64,000 nt of DNA from Limanda limanda (taxonomy: Eukaryota > Chordata > Actinopteri > Pleuronectiformes > Pleuronectidae): positions 27,407,393 through 27,471,392 of the forward strand of contig NC_083644.1 in the NCBI RefSeq assembly GCF_963576545.1. The letters run 5' to 3'. Position numbers and translations under genes: made by a program. Shown here piece after piece: positions 25,149 through 37,368 of this stretch. Each line of letters opens with the position of its first letter. The stretch's first letter is position 1. Under the pieces are notes generated by a model. It worked only from the letters and a program-made list of their open reading frames with translations, made no database searches and was not told the origin of the DNA.

Positions 25149-25440
25149 ACATTTTGCAGGTAACTGACGCCAGAGCTGAAAGATCTTGATTTGATGCTCC
25201 CGAAAACAACGGCAACAATACTACCACACAGGGTCGTGCACAGACATTTAGGGGGGCAGGGGCTCAAATGATAAAAAGGGCTCTTCTCATTATTGTTTAA
25301 TTTAAGGAAATGTTTTTCAACCAAAAGTTAGATAATAATACCCTTAATACACTCACCCTCACACGATTGTTAAATACTCAACAGTAGTAGAGTGAATAGT
25401 TATTAAATGAGGAGTCTAAAATCAAAATTATGCAGTCCAA

Positions 25441-25942
25441 TGCCGGGTTCACACGGCGTTGAGTCTATTTTTTTCGCTCGCCACGAGCGTATCGCACCAG
25501 GAAACACACTGAAAAATGTATTTAAACGATATTGATGACATATGTTATATGATATAAATCATCAAATATGCTTTGTATTCCCATCACATTATTAAATGTC
25601 CCCCTCTGCCCATCAACTACAGCCACACAGGCATATAGATAAAAAGAGAGAGGGGAGGGTCTACACCTGACAATGAACGGAGCAAACAGCGGAGAAGTTC
25701 TTGAAGATGGATGACATTAAATTAATAATTGAAGTGGAGAAGTACAGTGAGCATATTTTGTATAAAGACAACACCAAAAAAGATAAATGTTGGGACGCTG
25801 TTGCAGTTAATGTTGGAGCAACAAGTAAGTATATGCTTGAAAAAAATGATTAAATGCCGTTTTTACTGTAGGCTAATAACAGCAAAAGTATGTGATATTA
25901 TAAGCGCTGTGCGGCGCTTCAGTGTCCTGTGTGAACCCGGCG
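25441..25942 (+). mobile_element. PIF/Harbinger non-autonomous derivative
   Basis: The left end has GCCGGGTTCACAC and the right end its exact inverse GTGTGAACCCGGC. Just outside are CAA (left) and TAA (right), compatible with a TWA-type 3-bp target duplication with one mutation. The interior carries the first exon of a MADF protein (25707-25824), the DNA-binding partner normally encoded next to the Harbinger transposase. No transposase part is present. Confidence 0.65.
25707..25853 (+). pseudogene. MADF (Myb/SANT-like) domain exon of a Harbinger element
   Basis: ATG at 25707 opens MDDIKLIIEVEKY, followed by YKDNTKKDKCWDAVAVNVG, the pattern of a MADF domain start (acidic start, LI..VE.Y, then K...W..VA..VG). 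In Harbinger elements this protein accompanies the transposase to the element ends. A GTAAGT donor at 25825 is in the expected place for the end of the first exon (118 bp); unspliced, the frame stops at 25853 after 48 codons. The remaining MADF helix and later exons are missing, so it cannot make a full protein. Confidence 0.65.
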
Positions 25943-26049
25943 TAAGGCAGAAACATTTATTTTTTTGCCTTAAACTGCATAATATAGAGATTTATAATAG
26001 TCCATTTTAAATATCAAGCCCCCTTCAATGTCTATCTTTGTACGTGCCA

Positions 26050-26117
26050 GCTACTACTACTACTATTATTATTATTATTAATAATAATAATAATGAATAA
26101 TAATAATAATAATAATC
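26050..26117. repeat. Compound triplet microsatellite with inverted halves
   Basis: CTA/TTA triplets on the left pass into AAT triplets on the right, so ATT and AAT halves are complementary and could form a hairpin. Confidence 0.85.
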
Positions 26118-28384
26118 ATAACTGGTGCTGCAATCATTAATATCATGATTACATCTATAAATATCACTCTTATTAAGCACATTCTGCTGTAAACAATTGA
26201 ATGGTGTATTCATTACTTTATTACATAGTTCCTAAAATGTATCTTAAGAGGGAAAGGTAGATTTGAAATGTTACATTTATGACTTTGTGTACTGTGTTGG
26301 TTGGTGTTGGTGGTGTGTGTGTGTGTGTCTGTGAGGTGCAGAGGGTGATTGGGGTGTAGCAGTAGACTTCCCCAATGTAAACAGATGACCTTATTGATAT
26401 TATGGAAAGCAAGACAAATCTGTAGAGATTTCCGCTACTAAGCAAGTCATTTTTGAACAACACTGATGGGAAGTTCTGAGGAGAACCAAATGGATGAACC
26501 TGTGATGCCACATTCAGTCCTGGTTAGGAAGACATTCTGGAGAGCAGGGATGGAGGTCAGATATGATTGAGCCATAATCTGCCCCCTTGATGAAATATTA
26601 TTTAATCCTCCAGGTTAACACACACTCACACCACAACACCCACACCATTGCAAGAATGTTCCCTTCATATGTGTTTTCTCTCCAAGTTGTATCTAATAGC
26701 AATAGCGCAGAAAGATGTTCTGCATATGCCAGTGCTGTGAAATATGTGTTAGTGCCTGAAACCAGGACTAGATTGTTTGTATGTTTGTATGTGTGTGTGA
26801 GAGAGAGAGAGTGGGACTATTGTGCATATGTGTAATTGCTACAGTTGTTCTGTCAGGGGAGAGAACCTTACAAAACTGCTGATTGTGACAGAGGCGATGG
26901 TACAGCAAGAAACATGCTGCATTTTTATCATAGCAGCACACTGACAAAAAACCCTCACAGGCCCGTCAGACTAAGTGGAACGACTGCAATTGCACACATT
27001 CTCTTAAAAGGGGGTTCACAAGCTCGTACTCACATTCACACACACAGTAAGCCGCACACTGCTTCATTTATCAGTGATGAATTATTTATCAGCAGCAGTG
27101 TAGCTACTCCTCAAGGTATTTACAGCAAGGAATACATTAGCGGTGAAGAATGCAGGATTGGAGAAATGAATATTCCTCCTGATTAATATGCACATCACAG
27201 TTCCTACTGGAAGAATCAGCCAACTGTTTCCACTAAATACAACTCGGATGGGCACTTCAACAAACAGACACTCATCAGAAATCTGTCAATCAAGCATAAT
27301 TCCCTTCAATCTGACCTAATCTAATCATGGCAGCGTTATGTGAAAGTATTATTAATCGGAGAAATACCATCTTTTCACAAGAAGCCCGCCAGGAGATAAA
27401 TCAGAATGGTAATTGGAGAAATTGGAGTGAGAAACAGCAAATAGCTTTCAGTGAACATATGATAACAGTTGTCTGCACTGAGTTATTCTTTGGAGCTGCA
27501 GTGCACAACACATTCACGTCTGTTAAAGATGAACTTTCCTGGTACAGCAAGAAAATAAATGTACTTTCAAAAGGTTGTAAATGTTGAATAAATATGATGT
27601 TCATGAGTCACAAGCGCAGCCCTGGTTCTGCATTGTTGAAATGAAGACTCTCAAAGGCCACATAAGCAAATTCATGAAGTAGGGATAATTTTAGCAAACA
27701 TATGCAAGATGGGGACCTTGTTAAAACGCAACAACACAGCAAGAGAACTGAAGCAGAAATCATCAACAGAACATAGAAAAAGGAAACTTGAAGAGCATAA
27801 CCACAAATAGAACAAGTGTAATGAGACATGTATCACAATTAATTATAATAGGCTGGGATTGAGGATGAGTGTTGCAAATACAAATTTTATAACTATAATT
27901 TATTGTTTCCTTATTCACAAAATTGCTAAAGAAATCTACTCAAACTGCATGTTATTTTTTAATCTGATTGCTTTCTGTGTATGAATCACATGGGGATTCA
28001 TGGTTACATTCACATATGTCCTTCAGGAACGGTTGGGAGAAACACGCAATGAATAAGTTGTATGAGTACTTATCTTGTAAGTGCAATATGTGGGTATTTT
28101 CTTGCCAAAATTAGCATTAACCGTTCTGCGTTTCCCATAGAATTCATTAAATTGATGGCGGTAATATGTGTGTGCGTGCAGGTGCACAAAGTTCACTCTC
28201 ACGTGCAAATGATTCAGAGTGACAGGTAAACAGGCCCGAGAGTTACAGAAGTTCGTGCATGAGAGAAAGAGCAGCAACTGCAACAAAAACTAATAAAACA
28301 CGAGAATGTGGTAAACAATACTTTGGTTAATTATTAAATTGTGGCAGGACAAATTTGAATATGACTCTGGCAGTATACCTACTG
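26118..28384. other. No gene recognised
   Basis: Contains GT runs at about 26307-26331 and 26786-26812. The 116-codon frame 26836-27186 and others have no recognisable domain. Confidence 0.4.
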
Positions 28385-28630
28385 CTCTTTCGCATCGGAA
28401 GGCGACAATTGAGGTGGCATCTAATTGGGATGCCTCCTGGGCGCCTTCCGTTGGAGCTCTACCCATCCCACCCAACTGGGAGGAGACCCATTGGTAGATC
28501 CAGGTCTTGCTAGAGGGACTACATATCCCATGTGGCCTGTGAAAATCTCGGGGTACCCCAGGAAGAGCAAGGAAGCATGGCTGGGGCGAGGGGCCCAACC
28601 CTGGTAAACTGACAACAATGGATGGATGGA
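28385..28630 (+). pseudogene. Rex3 (RTE clade) LINE, 3' end only
   Basis: The + strand shows the ending typical of fish Rex3 elements: a segment encoding WDASWAPSV and LPIPPNWEET, then 'tcggggtaccccaggaagag', 'catggctggggcgaggggcc', and a terminal GGAT reiteration ('aatggatggatgga'). There are in-frame stops. It is a short 5'-truncated copy (about 245 bp), as most Rex3 copies are. Frames on the other strand (28290-28709) are antisense shadows. Confidence 0.75.
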
Positions 28631-30495
28631 ACGTAATTCTTGTCAATCTTTTACCTTTTAAATAAAAAGCTAAAATACCTACATAAATTACCAGATGTTT
28701 TAGTGACATTTTAATGTTAAAAGTAGCTTCACTGAAAGCTTTTCATGATCTACCACCTGCTAATCTGCCACATGGTTTCTGTGTTGTGTAAAAATGTAAA
28801 AAAAATTTAAACCATATGTTGTTGGTAGCCACTGAAGAATTGACATCAGAAACAATGCTCTGTTATTAGCAATGGAGATTTCAGCACTGATGTTCAGTGC
28901 ACAATAAAGGTGATTTCATTGACATTGCTGGATTATCCAGTCAAATTTGTGATATATACAATCACTACTAAGGTATTTTTTGTTTTGCCAGCTGATTAAA
29001 AAAATATCTTAATTCTAAAAGACAGTTATACTATCTAACTATATATCTATGTATATATCTATCTATCTATCTATGTATCTATGTATATATCTATCTATAT
29101 GGACCTTCTTATATTGGCTTTCAAAACTTGGTTTAAAATATGGTTGGATCTTCAAAAACCCAAATTATATTGTTCTTGATCACTTTGAAAGCATTGTTCA
29201 AACATTAAATGTGTTATTTGGAAAAACGTTGTGAACCCTTCAGCTAATGATGAAAACAGCTGTGTGCTTGTGGGTTAGAGCCACTTTGATTTCGGATGAA
29301 AAAACTCACTGCTAATGTGAGCCATGAGATCTCAAAAGACTCTAAAACAATAGCTGATTAGAATAAAGCTGGAAAGGGTTAGGTCATTTGTGGTTTGCAA
29401 CCAACATCAAGTTGCATTACCTCCATCTGAATTGCTGAATAGATAATTAATTCACAATACATAGAGACAATGAAACATTTTTATGATTTAAAAAGGGATG
29501 ACACATTGGGGTGCAAAAAAAACAAACTGAATGGCAGCTGAAAAATACAGGACACATTGATACTTCACACAAGCAGTTGGTTGACATTTACTATACATTT
29601 TGCTGGATTGCCCTTCGGTCACTGTGGTTTTTATTTTTGCCTTTGGTTGCTGCGGCAACAGCCAATATCTAATGCTACAATCTGATCGGTAAAGTGGTAA
29701 AAAGGTCACATTGTTTGCAAACCATGTGGTTATTTCCTTGTATCAGACAGAATGTTTGCCTAACAAAAAAATGAATAAATGCAGCGCAGAAGCCAGTTTC
29801 ACAATCCAGTTGCCAGGATACCAAGCACCAAGCCCAGGTACTTACTCTAATCATGAAAAACATACTTCTATCCAGACCAAATTTTGTAACTTTGGACACA
29901 TCAGTGGAGGACTTTCTCACGCATGAGGGCCCATTAACTCCTGCTGATATTGTGATTCTGGCTTCTTTGCTGCTGAGGTAGGAGGCAAATATATTGAAAC
30001 AGAAATGGTGGCTAATACTCCTGAGTTGGACTAGTGAGTAGTGCTAATTGCCACCACGCTCATTACCTCCCATTATCCATTCAGAAGTCTAATAACGCTA
30101 TCATGCAGATTTAGCAAAACGTCCAAATTTGGAAACTTGTTGCTATAAAAGGACATAGAGATCTAGGCAGTGATACAGTAATTGAAAGGGGTGGCTGCTG
30201 TGCTTGTGTTGCCGCCTTAGAGAAGCTTCATGCTGGTACTATAATTCCACACTTGGACATAGTAGATACCGGGTATATTTATTTTCCTAAAGCAATAACC
30301 ATCTAAAAATTTCCACATACTGTAGTTTTTCTAAGTTTTTAAAATATGTACCATCCACTCGTAACATCCTAAAACAGATTATTTTTGGTGATGGTGATTT
30401 GTGTCACTTTTGGAAAAAACAAATAAATAATGTCATCCTGCTAATTTCGCTGCCAGATAATAATTCTGCCTCTCTCTGGAGGTCATGGACAAACA
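28631..30495. other. No gene recognised; TATC microsatellite at 29041-29097
   Basis: An interrupted TATC/TATG array lies at 29041-29097. The remainder is AT-rich with no convincing exon. Confidence 0.45.
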
Positions 30496-30634
30496 GCATT
30501 ATTTTCAATCAATCAATCAAATTTTAGATCACAATCACAATTTGTCTCATAGGGCTTTAACATTGTGAGACATTCTCTGACCCCCAACAAGAGTAAGGAA
30601 AAACTACTAAAAACCCTTTTAACAGGTAAAAATT

Positions 30635-31695
30635 TGAGCTGTCAAACGATTAAAGTATTTAATCACGATTAATCGCAATTAATCGCAAATTTGTATCTAT
30701 TCTAAATGTTCGTTCATTTATTTTTTTTCCCTAATTTTACTTTCGTTTTAATGCTCTTATCAACATGGAAAAGTGGATTGGCTTGCTTTATGCAAATGTT
30801 TTATTTTATTGAAAAACAACATTGCCAAACAGGGCGGTACAAAATAAAATTATTAAGTGCACATTTCAGGTAAACAAGGACTCAGCCTATAGTGCAGTTA
30901 AACCATGGCTTAATATTTTCTTTTTTTCAAGTTTGCTGTGAACATAGCAGTCAGGCCTCTTATTTCAGAAACAATGAACCATAACAGTTAGGTTACCAAT
31001 AAAAGGTAAGCCTACTACTTCTTTGCTTTCAGCCAGCTACTCAAACAGACAAGCAACAAAATAACAAACACACAAAATACACAGGCAAGTGTCGGCCTAC
31101 TTTGAAATAAATGAAACACAGAACTTTGTAGGGCTATTTGAGTCCTCCCCTTATTTGTGGAAAATGTATGAAATAAGAAGTACCCTATTTTTAAATAAAT
31201 AAAAACATATAGCTGCAGCCTAATAGTGTAACGGACTGGGTTTATGTTTATGTTTGGTTTTGACGTATGCTCAGTAAAACACTGTGTTGAAGGAGCGTTC
31301 TGATGTCTGAGGGTCAGTGTCTGGGTGGGACATGTGACTGTTTGGACCAATAGGATGGGGGGATCGGGGATCAATGAGGAAGTGAAGTGCTGTTGATGTG
31401 TGCGAGTGACGGAGTAAGAGCGAGAGGTGCACATGTTCGTGTAGAGGAAAATACAAGTTACTAAACCACGGAGAAGTTCCGTGTCCTGTGGAAGCGGGGA
31501 CGCTACAATAGCTCTAAAATATATATTTTAGTTGGCGAAATATTAAAACAAAAAGCGAGAGCAGGTCAGACTGGATCCGAACACAGATACTGAAGCTGCA
31601 GCTGCAGCTCTGCTTTAACTCGCGTTCAAAAATTTGACGGCGCTAAAATGGGTTTGCGTTAACGCCGTTAATAACGCGTTAAACTGACAGCCCTA
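30635..31695. mobile_element. hAT element, TAGGGCTGTCA-type ends
   Basis: The left end reads TTGAGCTGTCAAACG, and the right end, inverted, reads TAGGGCTGTCAGTTTAACGC. Outside are GTAAAAAT (30627-30634) and GTCAAAAT (31696-31703), an 8-bp target duplication with one mismatch. The ends carry the 'gattaatcgc' motif of a common fish hAT. The interior holds a solo LTR at 31227-31507. No transposase remains. Confidence 0.85.
31227..31507. mobile_element. Solo LTR inside hAT, copy 1
   Basis: Starts TGTAACGGACTGGG and ends GACGCTACA, with ATAG immediately before (31223-31226) and after (31508-31511): a TG...CA unit with a 4-bp target duplication. A copy with the same ends and flanks lies at 44553-44827 within the related hAT there. 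No internal retrotransposon sequence remains, consistent with LTR-LTR recombination before the hAT spread. Confidence 0.75.
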
Positions 31696-32211
31696 GTCAA
31701 AATACGTAGAAAACTCAGAGAGAGACACATGTGAGGGATCCCTCTCCCAGGACGGACAGAAGTGCAACAGATGTCAAGTGTAGAGGAAAACATCATCGGG
31801 ATTAAAGTTTTTAGCAGCATCGATGAGGGTAAACATTTTGAAGGATAACTTCAATACTATATGTCAAGCAGTCCTGCTGCAATCATAGTCTATGGTCAGC
31901 ATTCAGCAAGATCACGATCCAGCATCAAAATGCTGATCCACTATAGTCCACAGTCATTGTCCACTGCCGCCAGTTAGGATCCATCATCAGCTGCCACCTC
32001 GGTCGTGGTCTACCATCACTATCCGACGCCAACGTGACAAAGGATCCTCCATTACCACTACGATCAGCCGGCACGACATAGAGTCCACCAAACTGGATCC
32101 ACCTCCAAGACCTCCGACACGCGATCCACAAATCGCAATCCATGATGATGTGGCCACAGCTGTGGCCCTGGATCTGTGGGCGATAAGGCAAAGGGACTCT
32201 GGGGAAGGGGT

Positions 32212-32679
32212 TGTAGTAGAAAATTAACTCAGCAAGGTTGAAAAAGTATTTTGTATAAGTGTTTGAAGCCTTCTCAAGAGACTTTTATGACTTGTATTTA
32301 CATACAACAAATGGTTGATGACTTGAGCTGTTTTATGGTCGGAACTGTTTATGACGTCAATATAGTAAGACCTTGTGCGACTTAATTACCCATCAAAGGA
32401 AGGAGTGTATCTCTTCTTATCACCTCAGGGAACACATGTGAATCAGCTGTTATGTTTAGTTTCCTGTCCTTCCCCCACCTATGGGAACCTGTCTGGATTG
32501 GCTCAGAGAGACAGCCCTATCCCCTGGTATATAAGATCTGTGTATCTGACTGTTCTGCATCTTCACTCTGAGTTCTTTGGGACTCCCTGTGTTGATCCTT
32601 TCTGCAGAAAGCCCCTTATTAAATACACGTAGATAACTTTGTTGTTTCCAGCCTCTTGTATCTCCAGATTTCCATCACA
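32212..32679 (+). mobile_element. Solo LTR with TATA box and poly(A) signal
   Basis: Starts TGTAGTAG and ends ATCACA, flanked by GGGT on both sides (32208-32211, 32680-32683). Inside are a TATATAA box at 32528-32534, an ATTAAA signal at 32618-32623 and a GT-rich stretch just after it, in the order U3-R-U5. This layout is that of a retroviral or LTR-retrotransposon LTR on the + strand. No gag, pol or env remains, so the parent family cannot be named. Confidence 0.7.
32528..32534 (+). promoter_or_regulatory. TATA box of the solo LTR
   Basis: TATATAA about 85 bp upstream of the ATTAAA signal within the LTR 32212-32679. Confidence 0.5.
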
Positions 32680-32900
32680 GGGTCAAGTCAGAAACATGTA
32701 TTGATGTGATATGAGTTACTTTGATGTAATAAGGATGGAGAAGAGGTAGGAGCAGCTGGAAAGAGAGGCTCCGTGTGTCATGTGTCATATATTCCCTTTG
32801 CACCATGAGGTGTTTTTGCCTTGTAATCAGTGATACAATGATACAGGCCGAACTTGAGGGTACACTGAGGCTCATGTAAATCTGACTGGCTACTAGTTTG

Positions 32901-35900
32901 TATGGCAGTACTATGAAAGCCATGTGGCCCACTCAGTAGATCAGACATCAATACCTCTATGCCTTTTTGAACTAAACGCTTCCTATTTTAGAAAAAAGTT
33001 ACGCTCTGCCGCACTTATTAATGCATACCGCCAGTTGATGTTTGAAGGCCTTGTTTACCTTACTTCTGCCAACGCACAGCCACGTATAACGATATCCTTT
33101 CACATGTATGCAGAGGAAGGCTGTAGTTTCTCAGTTAATCTTAGGTGTTTAATGTGCACAACTTTAGGCTTGAAGACTGAGCCTCCTCCCTGGCCACACA
33201 GAAACCCATATAATAGAATCAACGGAAATACAGTTGTGGAAGTGCCTCCCTTTTTGTAGTTATTTCATAACCCATGAGGGTAGTTGTGTGGTATTACTCA
33301 TGTATAGGGCCCATACGGGACCAAACCTATTTAGATAGTAATTCATGTATACCAACTTTCTTAATTACTATCAGTAATAAGGTATCAAGGGGGGAAATCG
33401 CAATGCCCCTGTGTTTGTTTAATATGATCATACAGGATATGTTAGTAAGGGCTTCATACAACCTCCAATACATCATCTCTAAACCAAGTGCAACATCTTA
33501 AATGTATTCGAGGAAGGAAAATGTATTTCTGTCACAAATAGCTCCACCATAAATTCAGGACTGTTATCATACACATTCAATGTGCTGATGCTGAGGACTC
33601 CAAGAGATGTTCAAGTCAATCATTTCAATCACAATTGTGTTCTCTCTTTAAGGAAACCTCAGTAGCTGACGTGGTAAGAATTGGGCCACCATTTATATAA
33701 GTTGAAATGCAGGCCCCATATGTATTCAGCAAGGCTGATCGTTATGGTAGATGGATACTCTGAAGTCTGTCTTTAATACACGAGACCAGCAATAATCATT
33801 TCCCTTTGTCATCACTATGAACAGGATCTTTCCCTGAACCTTAACCATGCGTTGTATGTGCACTCACCCTCACCATATCTTAACCATTGTTTGTTATTTG
33901 ACTTAAAAAACATACATGTAGATGTTGATTAACTTAAATAGCCTGGCCTGAGAAATTATATATTGAGAGAAAAAGTGGGCCCATTTTTCATGAATCATAA
34001 TTATAGGAAAAAACATTTTTCCCACATTTAAAGGATATTTAGATGCATCTCTGCAGAATGGCAGAATATATTTTCAAGGACTTGTTTCTGTTCCAACCTC
34101 CAGCTGGTTGAAAGCAAACAGAGAAAAATACACACCACGCTTTTCTTTCTCTTCTTTATTTTTCTTGTTGCTCAAACTGTATACATACATAGATATGAAT
34201 CACAGCCTTGTGACATTTTATTTGACAATTTAATACATTTTATTATTGAAAACCCCATAAAGGAAGCTTGAGAATGCTTTGCAAGTGCAATGATAGCTTC
34301 AGACAGAGCTCAAACGCCTGGTCAATTTTAACTTAATAGTACTGTACGATCTGTGGACATTATACTTATATTTTCACTATCAACATATGTAACATTCAAA
34401 ATAAATAAAGCTGTTTTCAGACAAGAACCCTGGAGAATGTCTGCACAATGGGTCAGGGCTTTCTATGGAGCTTTACTTCACATCTGAAAGCAGTGTAAGA
34501 ACGAGATTATACTCGCACTGCATGCAGTCTTAAATATTCAGTATGTTCCACATTGTAAGTGTTTAAGTATCAACCATTTTATGTTCAAAGCACAATTTAA
34601 TTTGAGTGATTGAAAAAGTGATTCAATTATTTTAATTTGACAACTGTGAGAAGGGTGCAAAATAATTATACGTGAATAATACCACTGTAAAATGAGATGC
34701 AGGAACTGACGAGCAGAATATATTTACTTTGTGAACATATGTGTGGTCGTATCTAAGGTTATGTCTTCAGAGAATCAAAGGGTTGCACCAAAGTGAGCTT
34801 TACAGACATGCATGGAGGAATCTCGTGTCTGTACTCCCAAAAAGTGAATTCAACACACCCGAGAAAATCAAAAGAAAAGCAGTGAGACAGAGACCGAAAG
34901 AGTATTATCCGAAAATAGTTTCTATGCAACATTAAAGAAAAAAAAGACATGAATAAAACCGCAATAATTAATGTGGGGTGGGTGATAACATTACAGTTTT
35001 AGCTCTTTTTATTAGTCCATCAATGCAGTTTTATGTGAGCAAGTAAAGAAAGTGTAAGTAAAAACCTTATCTTGGTTAACTGTTAACATTAGGTCAGAAA
35101 CAGGCGGTGAAGCACGGTCAGATAACATTATGCACACCAACCCCATCCCTAATGGATCATTCATACACAACACCTGGGACAGTGAAATGCTGCTGCTCAT
35201 TGTGAACGGGACCTGGTGATGCCTCGGAGCTACAGAGGTTTAAAACTTACCGAGCACAACAGGGCAAAGTTGAGAAAGGCTCAGCTTTATGACAATGAAG
35301 AAAAGCAAACAACAACCATGCAAGAGCCAATTAGCCTGGTTTTGATTCCAACAGAAAGGTAAGCACAGCTGTTTACTGCTCTGCTACACTGGTGGAGCGG
35401 GGGTAGCTCTCTCTGAAGAAATAGGATTGATGTAATGTCAATCAGTCTACTTAGGCATCATTGTTAGCAAACAAAGCTACTCTGTGCTGTGGAAACAAAC
35501 TGACAAAAGAAATGAACAACTCCCTTGCATGTAGTACACCATGTACTGCCAAAACAAGTGTTGCTACTCAGAAGAGATCTAAATTCACACTCAGTGAAAC
35601 ACACAGAGCAGACAGAAGGAAGCATTTATGTTTATGTCCATATATGTCCATCAGAGCACTGATTTCAAAGTCAATGTCTACAACTACCTGTTGCTAAAAT
35701 GTTGCTGTTGAGTGGTGGACAAAGACAGAGCTGACATAATTATGACCCCAAGCTTGTGACTGCAATATTGTTGCACTTTTTTGTTAGAATAAATGCATCC
35801 TGAAAGCAAAAGGGCATAATAGTTGGAATGGAATGAAAATGTAAAACCTAACCCCTTTCATCCCTTAAGTTTCTCTCTGCGATAATATGACAAGACAATG

Positions 35901-36828
35901 CAGCACACCACAACCCTCCAAACTACAAAGTGTCAAGGTACGCCTTTAATGGCTCCACTCCCTCCAGATTCAAGCCAGACTTCATTGTGAAGTCCTACCA
36001 TGACATCCTTACAGCTTATTTGTTCATTTTCTCCTCATCAAATCTAGAATGCAATGTATGGATGAAAAGCTTAGCCACAGGAAACAATGCCACCCGTTTG
36101 TGAGCTGTAATTGTGTCTGATCCTTAAAACAGGGACAATTGGCTAGCTTGTGTTTTTTGTCATAAGACACATTGTCCTACACATAGACAAATACTCACTC
36201 CTGCCAATTCTCCTTTTGTGTAATCTCCAGCTAAGCTCCCATTCACAGACAGAATAGGAAATGTGGCCCAAATCTTGGCAGAGATGCAGCGCGTACTGTA
36301 TTCTGCAGCCGAGGCTTTAAACTAAATTCATGATGAATGAGAGTATCCTGACCTGGTTAGTGATCATTAAAGGTGATCATTATGATATTAGAGCTGTGTG
36401 GCTGCCTCAGTAAGCTTGGCCTGTTTCTTAGCACAAGAAAGGACTTAACTTATTCTACATGGTGTATTGAAAAGACACATTACCAGATAAACATGCTTAT
36501 GCAAGCTGTGGCTGCTGCCCTCCTGAACTTAGTTTGAACTCTGAACAGACTCAAACTGACACTGCTGCCAAATGTCTGTCTTTTCCCATCCACCGCTTTA
36601 AGTTACCAGCTTTTAGTTTTTTCTTTCCCCCAACACTCCTGCGGTAGCAAATGCTGGTGGTATTCTCAGCACACAAGAGAGTTTCTTGGAGTTTTTTGTA
36701 ATTTTCATACACAAGCCTTTGTGTCTGAACCCGGACTTGAAAAGCACAGATCGGCAGTGGAACCTGATTCTGTGATTCGTGACGATGGCTCGTTCCAAAC
36801 ATTTTGCCTTGTATTTAGCTCCCTCTTA
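32901..36828. other. No gene recognised
   Basis: AT-rich. The 111-codon frame 32924-33259 and shorter frames have no recognisable domain. The 36000-36500 part looks less repetitive and could hold conserved non-coding DNA, but this cannot be decided here. Confidence 0.4.
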
Positions 36829-36863
36829 CAGATTCCCTCACCATGACTAGGTGAGGGAATCTG
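36829..36863. repeat. Perfect 14-bp stem hairpin
   Basis: CAGATTCCCTCACC (36829-36842) and its exact inverse GGTGAGGGAATCTG (36850-36863) are separated by a 7-nt loop. It is not part of a recognised transposon end and has no U tract, so it is not a terminator. Confidence 0.85.
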
Positions 36864-37368
36864 AACGGTCACAGTGTCTACCAGGACAGTACTTTGTGTT
36901 GAGGGATGGGACGGTTAAGGACGGGCAGAAAAAGGGTTTTACTTTTTTAACTGTAATGCATACAGAGAAACCACAACACAATAACACCTTACCTGATGCA
37001 GCGACTTATTGAGCTGCACAAACACCTTATCAATTAAGTTAGCCCTTATGTAATACAGCCTTTGTCTTTTTATCTTAATGTGACATGAATACACAGCAAC
37101 AAATTTGGATGAATCCAGTCTCTGAAAGCCTCCTTTCAGCTGTGACAGGGAGGGAAAATAGTACAAGATCATCGACATAAGTTAGAGGAAAAGAAAAATT
37201 CAGCTCTTAGCACAAAGAAGATGCGTTTGGGGTCTATGGTAAAGTCTGTTTAAAAAAAGATGACACAAAAAAATAGTACAGGATGTGAGATCAGGGGAAC
37301 AAATTTCAGTGGACTAGGGGACCTAAATTCTGTCTTACCTGGTTTAGTTAAGTTTCATTACAATGTAT
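36864..37368. other. No gene recognised
   Basis: Nothing recognised; A-rich patch near 37253-37275. Confidence 0.4.

Larger units (their letters stand above)
25229..26049. mobile_element. hAT-like repeat interrupted by a Harbinger derivative
   Basis: The left end reads CAGGGTCGTGCACAGACATT followed by 'taggggggcaggggctcaaa'. Near 26020-26048 the inverse of a related sequence appears ('gcccccttcaatgtctatct', 'tgtacgtgcc'), suggesting the diverged right end. A clean target duplication was not found. The Harbinger derivative 25441-25942 lies inside, so this element is the older of the two. Confidence 0.45.
30496..32900 (+). repeat. Long teleost interspersed repeat, split by insertions
   Basis: Begins 'caatcaatcaatcaaatttt', continues 'gtctcatagggctttaacat', 'agtaaggaaaaactactaaa', and, after the hAT 30635-31695, 'gaaaactcagagagag', 'gagggatccctctcccagga' and the 'gatccac'/'gatcca' rich part. 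After the LTR 32212-32679 it resumes 'caagtcagaaacatgtattg'. The order matches a very common fish repeat of about 1 kb. No protein is encoded; the 31925-32191 minus frame is incidental. Removing the two insertions restores a continuous repeat, which supports both insertion boundaries. Confidence 0.6.

Noticed and set aside
28290..28709. 139-codon minus frame
   Set aside because: Antisense of the Rex3 3' end.
31015..31434. 139-codon minus frame and its counterpart near 44574-44791
   Set aside because: Chance frames through the hAT interior and solo LTR; the paired copies share it only because the DNA is repeated.
36000..36500. Possible conserved non-coding element
   Set aside because: Only an impression of non-repetitive mixed sequence; conservation cannot be judged without other genomes.
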